From positions 62,945,753 through 63,009,752 of the forward strand of contig CM043959.1 of NCBI GenBank assembly GCA_014529385.2: a DNA stretch of 64,000 nucleotides, read 5' to 3'. A program made the position numbers and the translations under genes. The notes under the pieces are model-generated. The model saw nothing but the letters and a program-made list of their open reading frames with translations, did no database searches and was not told the DNA's origin. The stretch's first letter is position 1, and each line of letters starts with the position of its first letter. This document shows, one piece after another, positions 11,286 through 22,292 of the stretch. This DNA comes from Adiantum capillus-veneris (lineage: Eukaryota > Streptophyta > Polypodiopsida > Polypodiales > Pteridaceae).

Positions 11286-14200
11286 TCAGTCCACAAAGGG
11301 GAGTAAGCCCAAAGCTTTGTGGAAAGCTTCAAGATTCTCACGAGACAATGCCTTTGTGAAAAGATCTGCAAGGTTTTCCTGTGTTGGCACATAAGCCAAG
11401 CTGATCTCTCCTGCTGAGAGCCTCTCCCTGTGCTTTGTGCGAGCATGAAAAACTGGGTTCCTCGCAACTGCCAATGCACTCTGACTGTCAGTGTAGATAG
11501 CGTTGGCAGTGTCCTGTCCAACACCGAAATCAGCCATAAGGCTTCTAAGCCATACACACTCAACCGTAGCTGTGAAGACTTCCCTGTACTCAGCCTCACA
11601 ACTCGAAGTGGCCACAGTAGGTTGCTTCTTGCTCAACCATGATATACATGAACTTCCAAGCATGAAACAAAAACCTGATGTGGACACTCGCGTGTCAAAA
11701 GAACCAGCCCAATCTGAGTCCCAAAAAGCATGTAAGTCTGGCGGCAATGATCCCCCCTTGGGATAAAACAAGCCAAGATGTAAAGTGCCACTAAGGTAGC
11801 GGAAAATCCTCTTGACAGCCTGCCAATGCTTAGACCCTAGGCTATGAATAAATCTGTTGACCTGTGAGACTGCAAACTGAATATCCAGCGTCATGTTGCA
11901 TACATAAATGAGGCACCCAACAGCAGTTTGGTAAAGAGTGACATCAGCAGGATCGCCAGCATCATGTAGACTCAACTTCAAACCTGTTTCCATGGGAGTG
12001 GCAATAGGTTTGCAATCCTCAAATCCAAACTTACATAGCAATGTCTCTATGTAACTTTTCTGACACAAGGCAATACCACCATCACACTGCTTAAACTGTA
12101 TACCCAAGTAATGATGCAAAAGCCCCAAATCTTTCATCTTGAAAGTAGCATTCAAATCAGCCTTAAATTCAGCAATATGTCTCTCATTTGGTCCAGTGAT
12201 CAGCAAATCATCAACATAAAGAACCACGATGAGAAATACATCACCCTCACGCTTTACATACAATGTGTTTTCTGTTGGACTGTTACGAAAGCCTTGTTTG
12301 ACCAAATGAGTGTCAGCTTTCTCATACCAAGCATGAGGAGATTGCTTCAACCCATACAAAGCCTTGTTACATTTGCACACTTTGTCCTCTTGTCCTTTTA
12401 TGACAAAACCGCGAGGCTGCGTTACATAAACTTCCTCAAATATGTCACCATTCAAGAAAGCAGTAACAATGTCTGATTGATGTACATTCCAACCAAAATG
12501 AGCTGCCAATGCACATAGAAAACGCACAGTAGTCATACGACAAGTGGGAGCAAAAGTCTCTTCATAATCTATGCCTTTTTGCTGTGCATAACCCTTTGCA
12601 AGAAGTCGAGCCTTACGGCGATCGATCTCACCATCCGGTTTGCGTTTCAACTTGTAAACCCACTTCGTACCAATGGCCTTTTTGCCAGGAGGCAAATCAC
12701 ATAAAGTCCATGTGTCATTTTCTATAAGTGCATCATATTCTGATTGCATGGCAGCCATCCAATTTTTTGAATTTTGTGCTTCATCAAAAGACAGAGGCTC
12801 ATCAACATCATGTAAGCTAGACATAGCGAAAGCATAACAATCTGATGCATAAGATGCATGGCGAGATCCTGAACGAGTACGACTAGACAAAGGTGCATCC
12901 AATTTACTATCACGCAAAGTGTGCACCAGCCATTTTGGCATACCTCTAGCCTGCTCATTTTCAGCCCTTTCCTCATCAAGTACATCATGTACATTTGCAT
13001 CAGTAATAGGCTGATCTAAAACATTTTCAGAAACCCCCATAGGCTGTACATTTGCCTCATTGGAACTTACATTCGTATTTCCACCACTGAAAAGAGGCAA
13101 CAAAGTGTCATAAATGTCCTGTGAGCTTACATTAGTGTCTCTAGTACATGACAGCAAGGGCTGAACAGAATCTTCCACAAACACTACATCCCGAGAAACC
13201 AGAATATGTTTTGTTTGCGGATGATATAACTTGTAACCTTTGCTTTCAACACTATAACCAACAAAAATACAATTGACAGCCTTATCATCCAATTTTCTGC
13301 GCTGCACTTGTGGCACCAAAGCATATGCCAAACAGCCAAAAACACGCATGTGCTCAATAGAAGGCTTTCTATCATGCCATGCTTCATATGGAGTAATAGA
13401 TTGCAAAGCTTTCGTAGGACACCTGTTTAGTACATAAGTGGCACACATGATGGACTCAAGCCAAAAGGAATGCGGTAAAGCTTGACTTTTGACCATACAT
13501 CATGCCATTTCCGTTAGTGACCTGTTTTTCCTCTCAGCAACACCATTTTGCTGAGGCGTATAAGGCACTGTACATTGGTGTTTTATCCCACGACTAGCCA
13601 GAAATGCATTAAATTCATGAGACATATACTCGCCCCCTCGATCGGAACGGAGGGTGCCCATAGTACATTTCGAGACATTTTCAGCCATAGATAGAAATTG
13701 TTTGAAGCACATAAAAACTCGGGACTTCGCTTTAAGCAGAAATACCCATGCATGCGTGGAGTAGTCATCAATGAAAGTCATGAAGTACAGGTAATTGCCC
13801 AAGGACGGAGTTTGCATGGGCCCACAAACATCACTATGCACAAGCTGCAACCTGCATGTGGCCCGAACTGAAACATCCTTTGGAAACTTAGAATGCTGCA
13901 TCTTACCCAAAATACAGCCTTCACAAACATGTTTGGCAGGTGCTTCAAGAGGCGGCAAAGAAGCAACCATATCAGATTTCTGCAAACACAGCAAACTGGC
14001 AAAATTCAGATGACCAAAACGTGCATGCCAAAGTTTTGCATCTGAAATAGCCCTTGAATCTGCAATAGCATTTGCAAAATTTTGTCCACACTTGTCATAC
14101 AAAGTGAGCTTATACAGCCCATGGCACAGAAGCCCAGATGCAACAATTTCATCACCAAAACTGAGATCATGAACTGTACATCTGTCATCCACAAATTTGA

Positions 14201-15566
14201 CTACAAGTCCAAGTCTAGCAAGTGCGGATACAGACAAGAGATTCTTCTTGATCCCAAGTACATAAAGTGCATCAACAAGTGTGAAAGAACTGCCATTAGT
14301 AGCAGTAAGCACAATCTTTCCAACTCCTTGAACTGGATAAGAGGCATTGTTGGCACAAGTGACTGAATTCCCATGAGGGACAAACTCGAGAGAGGTAAAC
14401 AATTCACGATGTGAGGTAATGTGCTTTGTAGCACCACTGTCAAAATACCACACATGTGAATCTGCAACAACTGACAAGCATGCATCATGGACAACAGAAT
14501 TGTAAGTGCACTCTGCGCTAAAAGCCCATTCTGCATCAACATCAGCATTACAGTCTCCTTTCACAGAAGACTCAACAATGGCTGCATTTGTAGTGGAACC
14601 AGCATTTGCAGTGGAACCAGCATTTGCAGTGGAACCACCCTCTTTCTTCTTAGCCTCTTTGGCCTTCAACTTAGGACACGACTTGATCAAGTGATCATTG
14701 GCTTTACAATAATGGCAATGCATCTTGTTTTTTCCCTTATCACCAGAATTACTAGATGAAGTACTGCTAGCAGAAGCATTAAGAACATAATTTTTGCCAC
14801 TCGCAGCAGAACCATAAGAAGTGGCTGCATTACTGTTACCACCCTTTCTTTGAGAAGCAATAAAAGCCTGTTCAACTGCACGCTGCCTAGTCCTGTTTTT
14901 TCTCGAAAGTGACTCTTGCAACAGCAATGTGCATAATGCATCAAACTTGACAACTTCAGGATTTCCTTGGGTCATCAGTCTCCAAGTACTAGCAAAAGTC
15001 TTGTAGGAATCTGGTAAGGCATCAAGAACAGTCTACACAAGGGAACTGTCTGAAATGACTTCACCTGTAGAAATAAGCTGCTCATTGATATACTTGACAC
15101 TAGCAAGGAAAGTGTCCATATCATCTTCCTCATGCATAATCTTTGACTCGAGCTCTTTACGCAACAAAGCAATTTTATCCTCATTGCGGCTTGCATAAAG
15201 ACCTGCTAGAATATCCCAATCCTGTTTTGCAGATTTTGTTGAACGGATGTGAGGAACAATGGTGCGCTTCAAAGACAACGCAATCAATGCATGATCCTGC
15301 ACATCCTTAACATCCCAACGAGCTTGTTCTGCCGTAGGCAAAACAACTCTAACATCTGCAATCCTTGCAGCAAGACCTGCAACATCCTCAACATTGCCTA
15401 CATCCTCAGAACCAGGATGTACATCAATGCCTTGCACAATGTTCCAGACACCCTTTGACACAAGAACATGTTGCATCATAGAAGCCCACATAGGGTAGTT
15501 TTCCCCATCAAACCTATCCTAAACAGCAAACATCTTGAACACATCTGTGTTGTTGTTGTCAACCAT
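11286..15566 (-). pseudogene. gag-pol: E3 copia Gag-Pol polyprotein, 1,427 codons, three nonsense codons, no frameshift
   Basis: The start ATG at 15566-15564 opens a single frame to 11286. Domains by codon: Gag (about 1-280), zinc knuckle from C284 (CHYCKANDHLIKSC), protease Asp 376 (WYFDSGATKHI), GAG-pre-integrase zinc ligands H514, H519, C548, C551, integrase Asp 579, Asp 642 and Glu 678, RT with YVDD at 1117-1120, and RNase H to the end (WLSKKQPTVATSS; NPVFHARTKH). In-frame stops are TAG at 15519-15521 (codon 16), TAG at 15033-15035 (codon 178) and TGA at 13500-13502 (codon 689). Each fits a single C-to-T change (CAG or CGA). All catalytic residues are otherwise present. It would encode the full copia replication set; as it stands only fragments could be made. 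Confidence 0.93.
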
Positions 15567-15914
15567 GGTAAATGCTGCACTTGATGTGAAAACTGCCCGA
15601 AAATAGGAGAAACGGAGCGGGAACGACCTGTGCTATATAGCACAAACCGTAGAAGATTGTAAGGCACCTGTTATACAGAAAACGACACTGACATAAATTT
15701 TGCACAAAATGACGAAATAGCCTGTGCAGTACTGCCTGTAGTGGAAATGGAGTCCGAAATGAGCCCAAATCAAAATTATGAGCAGACCTAGGTCTTTGAG
15801 CTACCCAAAACATTTTGTCAACTTGCGAACGCTCGCCAAAGCTCATTGAAATCGAAGAAAGTGAGCAGGCGTGTTCTGGAGCAGCTGGCGACTAAGCCCG
15901 GGAGGACGTGACCT

Positions 15915-15927
15915 GCTCTGATACCCA
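15915..15927 (-). promoter_or_regulatory. E3 primer-binding site
   Basis: The minus strand reads TGGGTATCAGAGC next to the 5' LTR. It matches the initiator-Met PBS TGGTATCAGAGC except for one extra G. Confidence 0.75.
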
Positions 15928-15928
15928 T

Positions 15929-16155
15929 TGTTGGAATTAGGGTTGCAGAGAAACACACACAGCTTGGAGAAGATGAAGGAATCTCAAGGCACACAATAGA
16001 GAGTGTGTTACTTAGTGTGCAATGGAAAGATTGATAGCCCTAGAGTGATGGGCGTATATACAATGCACCGGGGAAAAAACCTCCTAAAGCGGGAAAAAAT
16101 GCCCCGGCGGTCCTAGTGTGTTCACACACATCACTACCACATGTATATGGTAACA
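15929..16155 (-). repeat. E3 5' LTR (right copy) with TATA-like promoter
   Basis: It is the partner of 10984-11210. For the minus-strand element this is the 5' LTR. A TATA-like GTATATAC lies around 16054-16061. Transcription would run leftwards into the PBS and gag. Confidence 0.9.
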
Positions 16156-16678
16156 TTTGTGGTCTTATAGAACTACATGTAGAGTGTCTACAAAGTCTAC
16201 ACCATATGAGCTTCTTTAAGGAAAGAAAGCTCGTATGCCTATACATGTGCAAATGGATGCATTGAAATTGTTGTGTAGAATGCAAGATGAGCATAAAGAC
16301 AAGTTGCAAGAAAGCATTTTTTCTCTAGAGTTTTTGCAAATGAGTAGAGAAAAAGCCAGTGATTATTATCTTCAACAAGCAGAGACAAGGATGGAGAAAA
16401 TGAATAAGAGGCTATAGGAGGAATAGATTAAAGAGGGAGACCTTGTAATGAAGTATGATTCTTGCTTGGATTTCACTTTTCAAAAGAAGTCGAAGGAAAA
16501 ATGGTTTAGGCCATACACAGTGAAGCATGTTATTTCAAATGGCAATTATGAGTTGGAAAAATTGTTTGGAGAACCTTCACACTACAGGAAAAATGGTTAT
16601 ATATTGAAGAAATGTTTTGCAAGGGATGTGTCTCTAGATGCAAATAGTCTCTTGGTTGAGCATAAATGCTTGACCTAG
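16156..16678 (+). pseudogene. E1 integrase, right part and C-terminus
   Basis: It resumes the frame broken by E3 at the duplicated TTTGT. After a degraded stretch it reads RMPIHVQMDALKLLCRMQDE (from about 16233), then LQQAETRMEKMNKRL (stop at 16417) and the C-terminal module DLVMKYDSCLDFTFQKKSKE and KWFRPYTVKHVISNGNYELE, the gypsy GPF/Y-like region, to a stop after EHKCLT. The parallel with element K (RLHGKVAQDYQEAWMDRLLT; NEGDLVLRYDN) supports the assignment. Confidence 0.75.
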
Positions 16679-16899
16679 AGGGTGGGAAGCAATGTCTATA
16701 TGCATGGACATATGTACAACCTTTTTTAAATACATGCATTTGGAAATTGTTCGATGTGATTTCAAGCTTCGAGCATGATACAACATGTACACATTGTAAA
16801 TAGTCACATTTGCATGCCGACAGTTAGGCACATATACATACCTGGAAATGGTGTTGAAGCCTTAGATGCAGTTTCAATGGAATTTTTTTTTATAGGAGA
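16679..16899 (+). other. E1 3' untranslated stretch
   Basis: No coding potential. It has a T run (16883-16891) and a short purine end (AGGAGA) before the TG at 16900. This is weak as a polypurine tract, so it does not by itself prove that repeat X1 is the E1 LTR. Confidence 0.4.
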
Positions 16900-18111
16900 T
16901 GTGTTTGATCTTTCTAGAATGTAAAATATTCAAGTGGGAAGTATGGGCACTCTTATTCCCCCCCAGAAGTTTGACACGTTGGAGAGGGGTAATGGGGGAA
17001 AACGCCCAGCACAAACACAAGGGCCTCTCTATAGCTCAGGGTAGCCACAACACACCTATCCTCTCAGAAAACATCTTTGAAAAAATAGTTCACACCAGCA
17101 AACCACTGCCTGCTCGATTCCCAATATCTACACACTACACAAATCCACCACACAACGCACGCCTACTGCCACGGTCTATCTCCACCCTTGAACACGCACA
17201 CAACCGGTCAATCTCACTCTCTCACACAAAACACCATCGGTCCGGGAGGGCACATACTTCCACACAGCCAACCGAGCGGAAACATGAAAGCAGGAGAAAA
17301 AGAAGAGGGGAAGGGGAAACAACAACAAGACGAGGCAACAATGGCTTGATTGCACTTCACAAGGCATGTACAAAGGCTTGCACAACCATCACCATGGCCA
17401 TTTTCAAGAAAACAATACAAAGTGATTTGATAGGCACACTCCTCTGTCAGAGAGATCCACTTTGCAGGCTCCAAAGGACACAAAAAACCCAAGGACTCAC
17501 ACACACTCTCTATCTTGGCTCTCTGCAGGCTCACCGGCTCAAGGCCCTTGCAAGAAGCCTTCTCTGGCAAAAATCTTGAAAAAAGGCTAAAAAATGGTTT
17601 ATATAGGGGTGTCCCTTTCAATTCGGGCATCCAGGCTCTGATTGGTCCATCTTGCATCCACATTTTACAACTTTGGGAGGAGGTAGCCGCCTTGCTTCAT
17701 TCTCTCTCTTTTGCACTTGAGGGGGAGGGGCATTAGCGATATGGATATTGCCCTTTGATATTTTTTATTCTATTTTTTATCCCTTTGGGGTGGCTTAGCT
17801 TTCACTGCTTCTTTTTTTTTAACCCTTTGACCATTTCTCCCTCTATTTCTCTCTCCTCCTTCTCTTTTGGTCTAGGCCTCCCTTTGCCCTTGCCTTTGCC
17901 TTTGCTTGGTCCACATGGTCGCTTCCTCGGGCCCTCTCTCTCTCTCTCTCTTTCTCTGTCTAGTGGGACTGCTCCCTTAGAACTTGACCCCTTGACTGGC
18001 CTCGGGCTGCTTCATTCCATCGCGGGACCCCTCCTCTTGGCTAGCAATAGCGACATCGCTATTGGGGGGGGGCACTTGCCCTCAAAAATGTTGGGGCCCT
18101 AGGGCCGCGGG

Positions 18112-18253
18112 TGTTGAGAGAGAAGGAGAGAACACAGAAGTAGAACCCCAAAGTGTGTAGAATACACACATGAGATGATGTATATATAGAGGGGACCTGG
18201 GTGCCATATATAGAGAAGCCATATATTGAGTAGCTTCACATATAAGCTCAACA
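18112..18253 (-). repeat. E4 3' LTR (left copy)
   Basis: Starts TGTTGAGAGAGAAGGAGAG and ends TATAAGCTCAACA, giving 7-bp inverted ends TGTTGAG...CTCAACA. The purine tract CTTATTTGAGCGGGGG (minus strand, from 18254) follows. Confidence 0.95.
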
Positions 18254-18889
18254 CCCCCGCTCAAATAAGGGTCCCTAACTGTGGATGAAAAAACCCTTGG
18301 GGGATCAAGGGAAAAACCCACAGCTCTATATACACCCACCATTATATTATAAAAATCATTGAATATACAAATGTTTACGAGGAGCTACATCACTCCTTTT
18401 ACAATGAATGTTTTATGAGGAGTTACATTACTCCTATCAAATACAATAATGAATACAAAGGTTCAATAAAGAGGTGTAAAAGCTATCGATTAGCTTGTAA
18501 TCAAAAGTGTCTCCGTGAATCTGCTGTGTAGCTTGTCATCAATATCGCATCACCAAACATGTCTTCATGTTGTCATCAATATGGTATCACCAAACATATC
18601 TTCATAAATCTTTTATTGTCACCAAGTTTGTCTTCATAAAATCAATTCTTTGATCAATCCTACATAGATCATAGACTCCAAAAAAAAACATGTCATGAAA
18701 ATTATTAGCACCGTTAATGAAATAATTACGTTCACAATGCCATAAGAGATGGTTCGCGACGCCACTCTTTTGACGACATATATACGCACGACAACATATG
18801 GTACATAAAGTATAAACGTAAAAGTACAAAATGTGTGATTACGTGATACAAATGATATGTGTATATACTACATAAAACAAAATTTATCA

Positions 18890-19380
18890 ATGTAGTGATC
18901 AATGAATACCATCAAAGTATTAACAAAATATCATCATTATGTCAATAAAAATGAATAAATGATCATGGTATCAACGAAAACCATCATGATATCACCGAGA
19001 ATAATCATTGTATCAACGAAACAACATCATGGCATCACCGAGAATAACCATGGTATCAACGAAATATCATCATGGCATCACCGAGAATAACCATGGTATC
19101 AACGAAACAACATCATGGTATCACCGAGAATAACCATGGTATCAACAAAACATCATTATGGTATCAATAAAAATCACCATGGAATCAACGAAATATCATC
19201 ATGGAATCACCGAGAATAACCATGGTATCAACGAAATATCATCATGGCACCACCGAGAATAACCATGGTATCAATGACATATCATCATGGTATCAACGAA
19301 AATCACCATGACCAAAGTATTAACAAAACATTATCATGGTACCATCAAAATCACTATGGTATCAATGAGAAATTATCAAT
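18890..19380. repeat. E4 43-bp tandem array made of two ~21-bp halves
   Basis: Units of 43 bp alternate two related halves, ATCATGGCATCACCGAGAAT and ACCATGGTATCAACGAAATA, through about 18960-19340, with degraded units on both flanks. Roughly nine units can be followed. ATGGTATCA recurs in nearly every half. Confidence 0.9.
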
Positions 19381-19649
19381 AAAACGACGTAAACTATATC
19401 TCTAAAAGAATAATTATACGAGAATCAATGAACGAGTATATCATATAGCAAAAGATCATGTACCAACAGTAGCTCGATAGAATTTGGACGATCATCAACG
19501 GCTCGACTGAATCGGAACGATGTGTAACTGGCTTCTGCAGCAAAGTTACATCAGTAACAAATATATGATTGATGAAGAAAAATATAATTGAGAAGTTTTC
19601 AATTATGAGAAAAATCAAAAGCAAAAAGTAAAATTTTGATTTTCAAACA

Positions 19650-20795
19650 TATTCGCAGTCTGAGACGATAACCCAAAATTGGTGCAGAATTTAGAGAAAC
19701 TTTCTTCTGCAAAGTTATAGACCACATCGATTCCAATCCCCATCGCGGGTAGTTTCTTCTGCAAAGTTGTAGAACACATCGATTCCGGTCTCTCACGCGG
19801 GTAGTTTCTGCAAAATCGTTTTCAATAAGCAGAAAAATAAAAAACAAAAAACGGAAATTGCTTTTTAGGTATGTACACAGTCCGCGAACGATAACTCAAA
19901 ATCAGTGCAGAATTTGAAAACACTCTCTTCTGCAAAGTTGTAGACCACATCGATTCCGGTCTTTTTCGTGGGTAGTTTGCAGTCCGCGAACGATAACTCA
20001 AAATCGGTGCAGAATTTGAAAACACTTTCTTCTGCAAAGTTGTAGACCACATCGATTCCGGTCTGCTTCACACGTAGTTTTTGCAAAATCGTTTTCAATT
20101 AGCAGAAAAATCAAAAACAAAAAGCGGAAGTTGCTTTTCAGGTATGTACGCAGTCCGCGAACGATAACTCAAAATCGGTGCAAACACTTTCTTCTGCAAA
20201 GTTGTAGACCACATTGATTCTGGTCTCCTTCGCGGGTAGTTTCTGCAAAATCGTTTTCAATTAGCAGAAAAATCAAAAACAAAAAGCGGAAGTTGCTTTT
20301 CAGGTATGTACGCAGTCCGCGAACGATAACTCAAAATCGGTGCAGAATTTGAAAAAACTTCCTTCTGTAAAGTAGTAGACCACATCGATTCCGGTCTTTC
20401 ACTAGGGTAGTTTCTGCAAAATCGTTTCCAATTAGCGGAAAAATAAAAAACAAAACGCGGAAGCTGTTTTTCAGGTATGTACGCAGTTCGCGAACGATAA
20501 CTCAAAATCGGTGCAGAATTTGAAAAAACTTCCTTCTGCAAAGTTGTAGACCACATCGATTCTGGTCTCTTGAAGGGTAGTTTCTGCAAAATCGTTTCTA
20601 ATTAGCAGAAAAATCAAAAACAAAACGCGGAAGCTGTTTTTCAAGTATGTACGCAATCCGCGAACGATAACTCAAAATCGGTGCAGAATTTGAAGAAACT
20701 TCCTTCTGCAAAGTTGTAGACCACATCAATTCCGATCCCTTTAGCGGGTAGTTTCTGCAAAATCGATTTTGATCAGGAGAAAAAGCGAAAACAAA
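19650..20795. repeat. E4 ~165-bp tandem array
   Basis: The anchor CGCGAACGATAACTCAAAAT, or close forms, recurs near 19656, 19880, 19979, 20150, 20311, 20483 and 20651, so most full units are about 161-172 bp. One shorter interval (about 100 bp) and one longer one mark deletions or duplications. Each unit also contains CTGCAAAGTTGTAGACCACA and, in full units, GCAAAATCGTTTTCAATTAG. Some unit lengths are multiples of three, so repeated open stretches appear on the minus strand (TTLQKEVFSNSAPILSYRSR). I do not read these as genes. Confidence 0.93.
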
Positions 20796-20803
20796 AACGT
20801 ACT

Positions 20804-20815
20804 GCTCTGATACCA
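20804..20815 (-). promoter_or_regulatory. E4 primer-binding site, perfect initiator-Met match
   Basis: The minus strand reads TGGTATCAGAGC and abuts the LTR with no gap. Confidence 0.95.
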
Positions 20816-20957
20816 TGTTGAGAGAGAAGGAGAGAACACAGAAGTAGAACCCCAAAGTGTGTAGAATACACACATGAGATGATGTATATATAGAGGGGAC
20901 CTGGGTGCCATATATAGAGAAGCCATATATTGAGTAGCTTCACATATAAGCTCAACA
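20816..20957 (-). repeat. E4 5' LTR (right copy) with TATA box
   Basis: Identical to 18112-18253. On the minus strand TATATATA (20885-20892) follows the upstream part and would drive transcription leftwards. Confidence 0.95.
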
Positions 20958-22226
20958 GCGGGCATGGGAACGGGTCCTGTTACATCATCACTGTCAACAT
21001 TGGACGCCACATGCCAGCGCGTGCCAACTACATCCACTGACGCGCCATCTCCAACTCTCAAAACCGCCCCGTCCACCCATGGAAGGCTGCGCTCCGCTGC
21101 CACAGTGCCCTACAGGCCTACCCCATAGCCAACGAGAGATGGATCTCACTTTCCTCTATTCGATACCACAAATGGAGGTACCATGGTCTATATAGCCCGC
21201 CTATCCACTCTTCAGACTTGCATATGGGACTTATGCCCGTTTGCCACATGGCAACTTCCAGTCAAATGGCCTCTTAAGCCCACAAAAAGATCCTCATTTT
21301 TTCACCAAAAGCTTTATTTTTTTTGAACCTGCTTGATCAACTGTCATCCAGTCCTCAAGGGTCCCATGGTCACTCGGTAAAGATCCACCAAAACCCGGCA
21401 TTACAGACTTCGAGCATACATAATGGATTCGAAAACCGACTTTGTCGTGGCCTTGAACGGAGCACCCCGAATAGGAAAAAAAACATCTAGCCCTTCACAC
21501 TCGCTACAAACTTCCAACTTTGATTCGTCATTTCTCCGTGCTCAAACCTCAGATTCACATGCCGTCGACTTTGATTAGCTCCACATAGTGCACACCATCA
21601 CCAAGAACCTTGGTGAGGCCATAAATATGTCGGATGGCCCAACTTACAATGCAGGCAACTGGGCTCAAACCTAGCCAGACCATAACTTGCTAAGTTGAGC
21701 TCAAGTGGACTCAAACCTAGCCCCAAGAAAAATTTCAATTGACCATAGCTTGCTTACCTAAGCTCCATAACTAGAGCTCTATCCATCTATACACTAATGT
21801 GAACCTGGGCCATTTGTCCCTAGCTACCTTGCCCGTTTGGGATCTGCTAAACCATCTATCTTTACACTTCAATATCTCACACATCGGGGCTCCGTTTGAC
21901 GAGCTGTTTGGATCCGCTTCTAGAGCACACTGAACAGTACATTCCAGAGCACTGACTCGGAACTTTGGACACCTTCACTTGTTATCCCATTTGGGCTCAT
22001 CCTTTAGCTCTTTTGGACTAAAAAACCGCATTGAGCATACACTTCCGCTACCCTTTGACTGCCCAGGAACTTGGTACCTTCCCTAACCTTCTGCACTACA
22101 CCTGCCTGCATCCTCTACTTGGCATCGACCACTTTTTGGCTTGAACCAACTCTGGCTACACCAACATTTGTGCAAATGTGTGCGGTCTAGCTGGGAAGGT
22201 TCAAAACCTCTGGCTGTGAGAGGGGT

Positions 22227-22292
22227 TGTGTTTGATCTTTCTAGGGGATGTGTTTGATCTTTATACGGGATGTGTTTGATCTTTCTAGAATG
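22227..22292. repeat. 22-bp direct repeat, three copies, at the X1/X2 junction
   Basis: TGTGTTTGATCTTT begins at 22227, 22249 and 22271, each followed by CTAG or ATAC and GGGA. The third copy is the true start of X2. Confidence 0.9.

Larger units (their letters stand above)
10984..16155 (-). mobile_element. E3: complete Ty1/copia element with three stop codons
   Basis: Two 227-bp LTRs (10984-11210, 15929-16155) flank one Gag-Pol frame on the minus strand. The 5-bp target duplication TTTGT lies at 10979-10983 and 16156-16160. By hand count the LTRs differ at about 9 sites (about 4%), so it is moderately young. Domain order is copia type: Gag, protease, integrase, RT, RNase H. It split the integrase of E1. 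All structural parts for movement are present, and it could still be mobilised in trans, although its own frame is broken. Confidence 0.95.
1..16899 (+). mobile_element. E1: decayed Ty3/gypsy element (Tat-like), interrupted by three later insertions
   Basis: Gypsy pieces in the correct 5'-3' order lie on the plus strand: Gag with two zinc knuckles (1-1138), protease (about 2040-2519), RNase H plus a second RNase H-like stretch (9504-10140), integrase (10446-10983) and integrase C-terminus (16156-16678). They are separated by a MITE, element E2 and element E3. The reverse transcriptase between protease and RNase H is missing, so E2's arrival or a later deletion removed it. Every domain carries stops or frameshifts. 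A paired RNase H is a known mark of the Tat lineage, and the integrase resembles that of element K in this window. The 5' LTR lies outside. The 3' end is uncertain; repeat X1, which starts with TG at 16900, could be its LTR. Confidence 0.75.
18112..20957 (-). mobile_element. E4: non-coding LTR element with identical LTRs and two tandem arrays (TRIM-like)
   Basis: Two 142-bp LTRs (18112-18253, 20816-20957) are identical base for base. The target duplication GCGGG is at 18107-18111 and 20958-20962. The minus strand holds a perfect 12-base initiator-Met PBS directly next to the right LTR (20804-20815) and a purine tract (complement of 18254-18263) at the left LTR. Between them there is no protein-domain sequence, only a ~165-bp tandem array, a spacer and a 43-bp array. 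LTR length is in the TRIM range, but the 2.56-kb interior is larger than usual for TRIMs. It must be copied by enzymes from another element. The identical LTRs mean very recent insertion. Confidence 0.95.
16900..22226. repeat. Repeat X, copy 1 (~2.48 kb without its insertion)
   Basis: 16900-18111 plus 20963-22226 form one copy of a non-coding repeat whose second copy starts at 22271. Shared landmarks are TGTGTTTGATCTTTCTAGAA at the start, TTTATATAGGGGTG (about 17597), TTGCCTTTGCTTGGTCC (about 17900) and CTGGCTGTGAGAG at the end. A TATA-like box in the first third and the TG start next to E1 make a long LTR possible, but no CA terminus is present, so the class is open. E4 sits inside it with a clean GCGGG duplication. 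Confidence 0.85.

Noticed and set aside
11219-14759. Plus-strand frames opposite the copia polyprotein
   Set aside because: Shadows of the strong minus-strand coding frame; no domain of their own.
17214-17663. Minus-strand 149-codon frame and plus-strand 226-codon frame (16899-17579) in X1
   Set aside because: Low-complexity, His/Thr- or Cys-rich, not kept intact in X2 (broken at the corresponding place), no motif. Treated as chance frames in a non-coding repeat.
18860-20795. CRISPR-like reading of the regular arrays in E4
   Set aside because: Units are contiguous tandem repeats with no unique spacers, in a plant LTR element with a target duplication.
20257-20873. Repeated minus-strand open frames inside E4 (TTLQKEVFSNSAPILSYRSR and similar)
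   Set aside because: They arise because some repeat units have lengths divisible by three; no start context, no domain, and frames differ between units.
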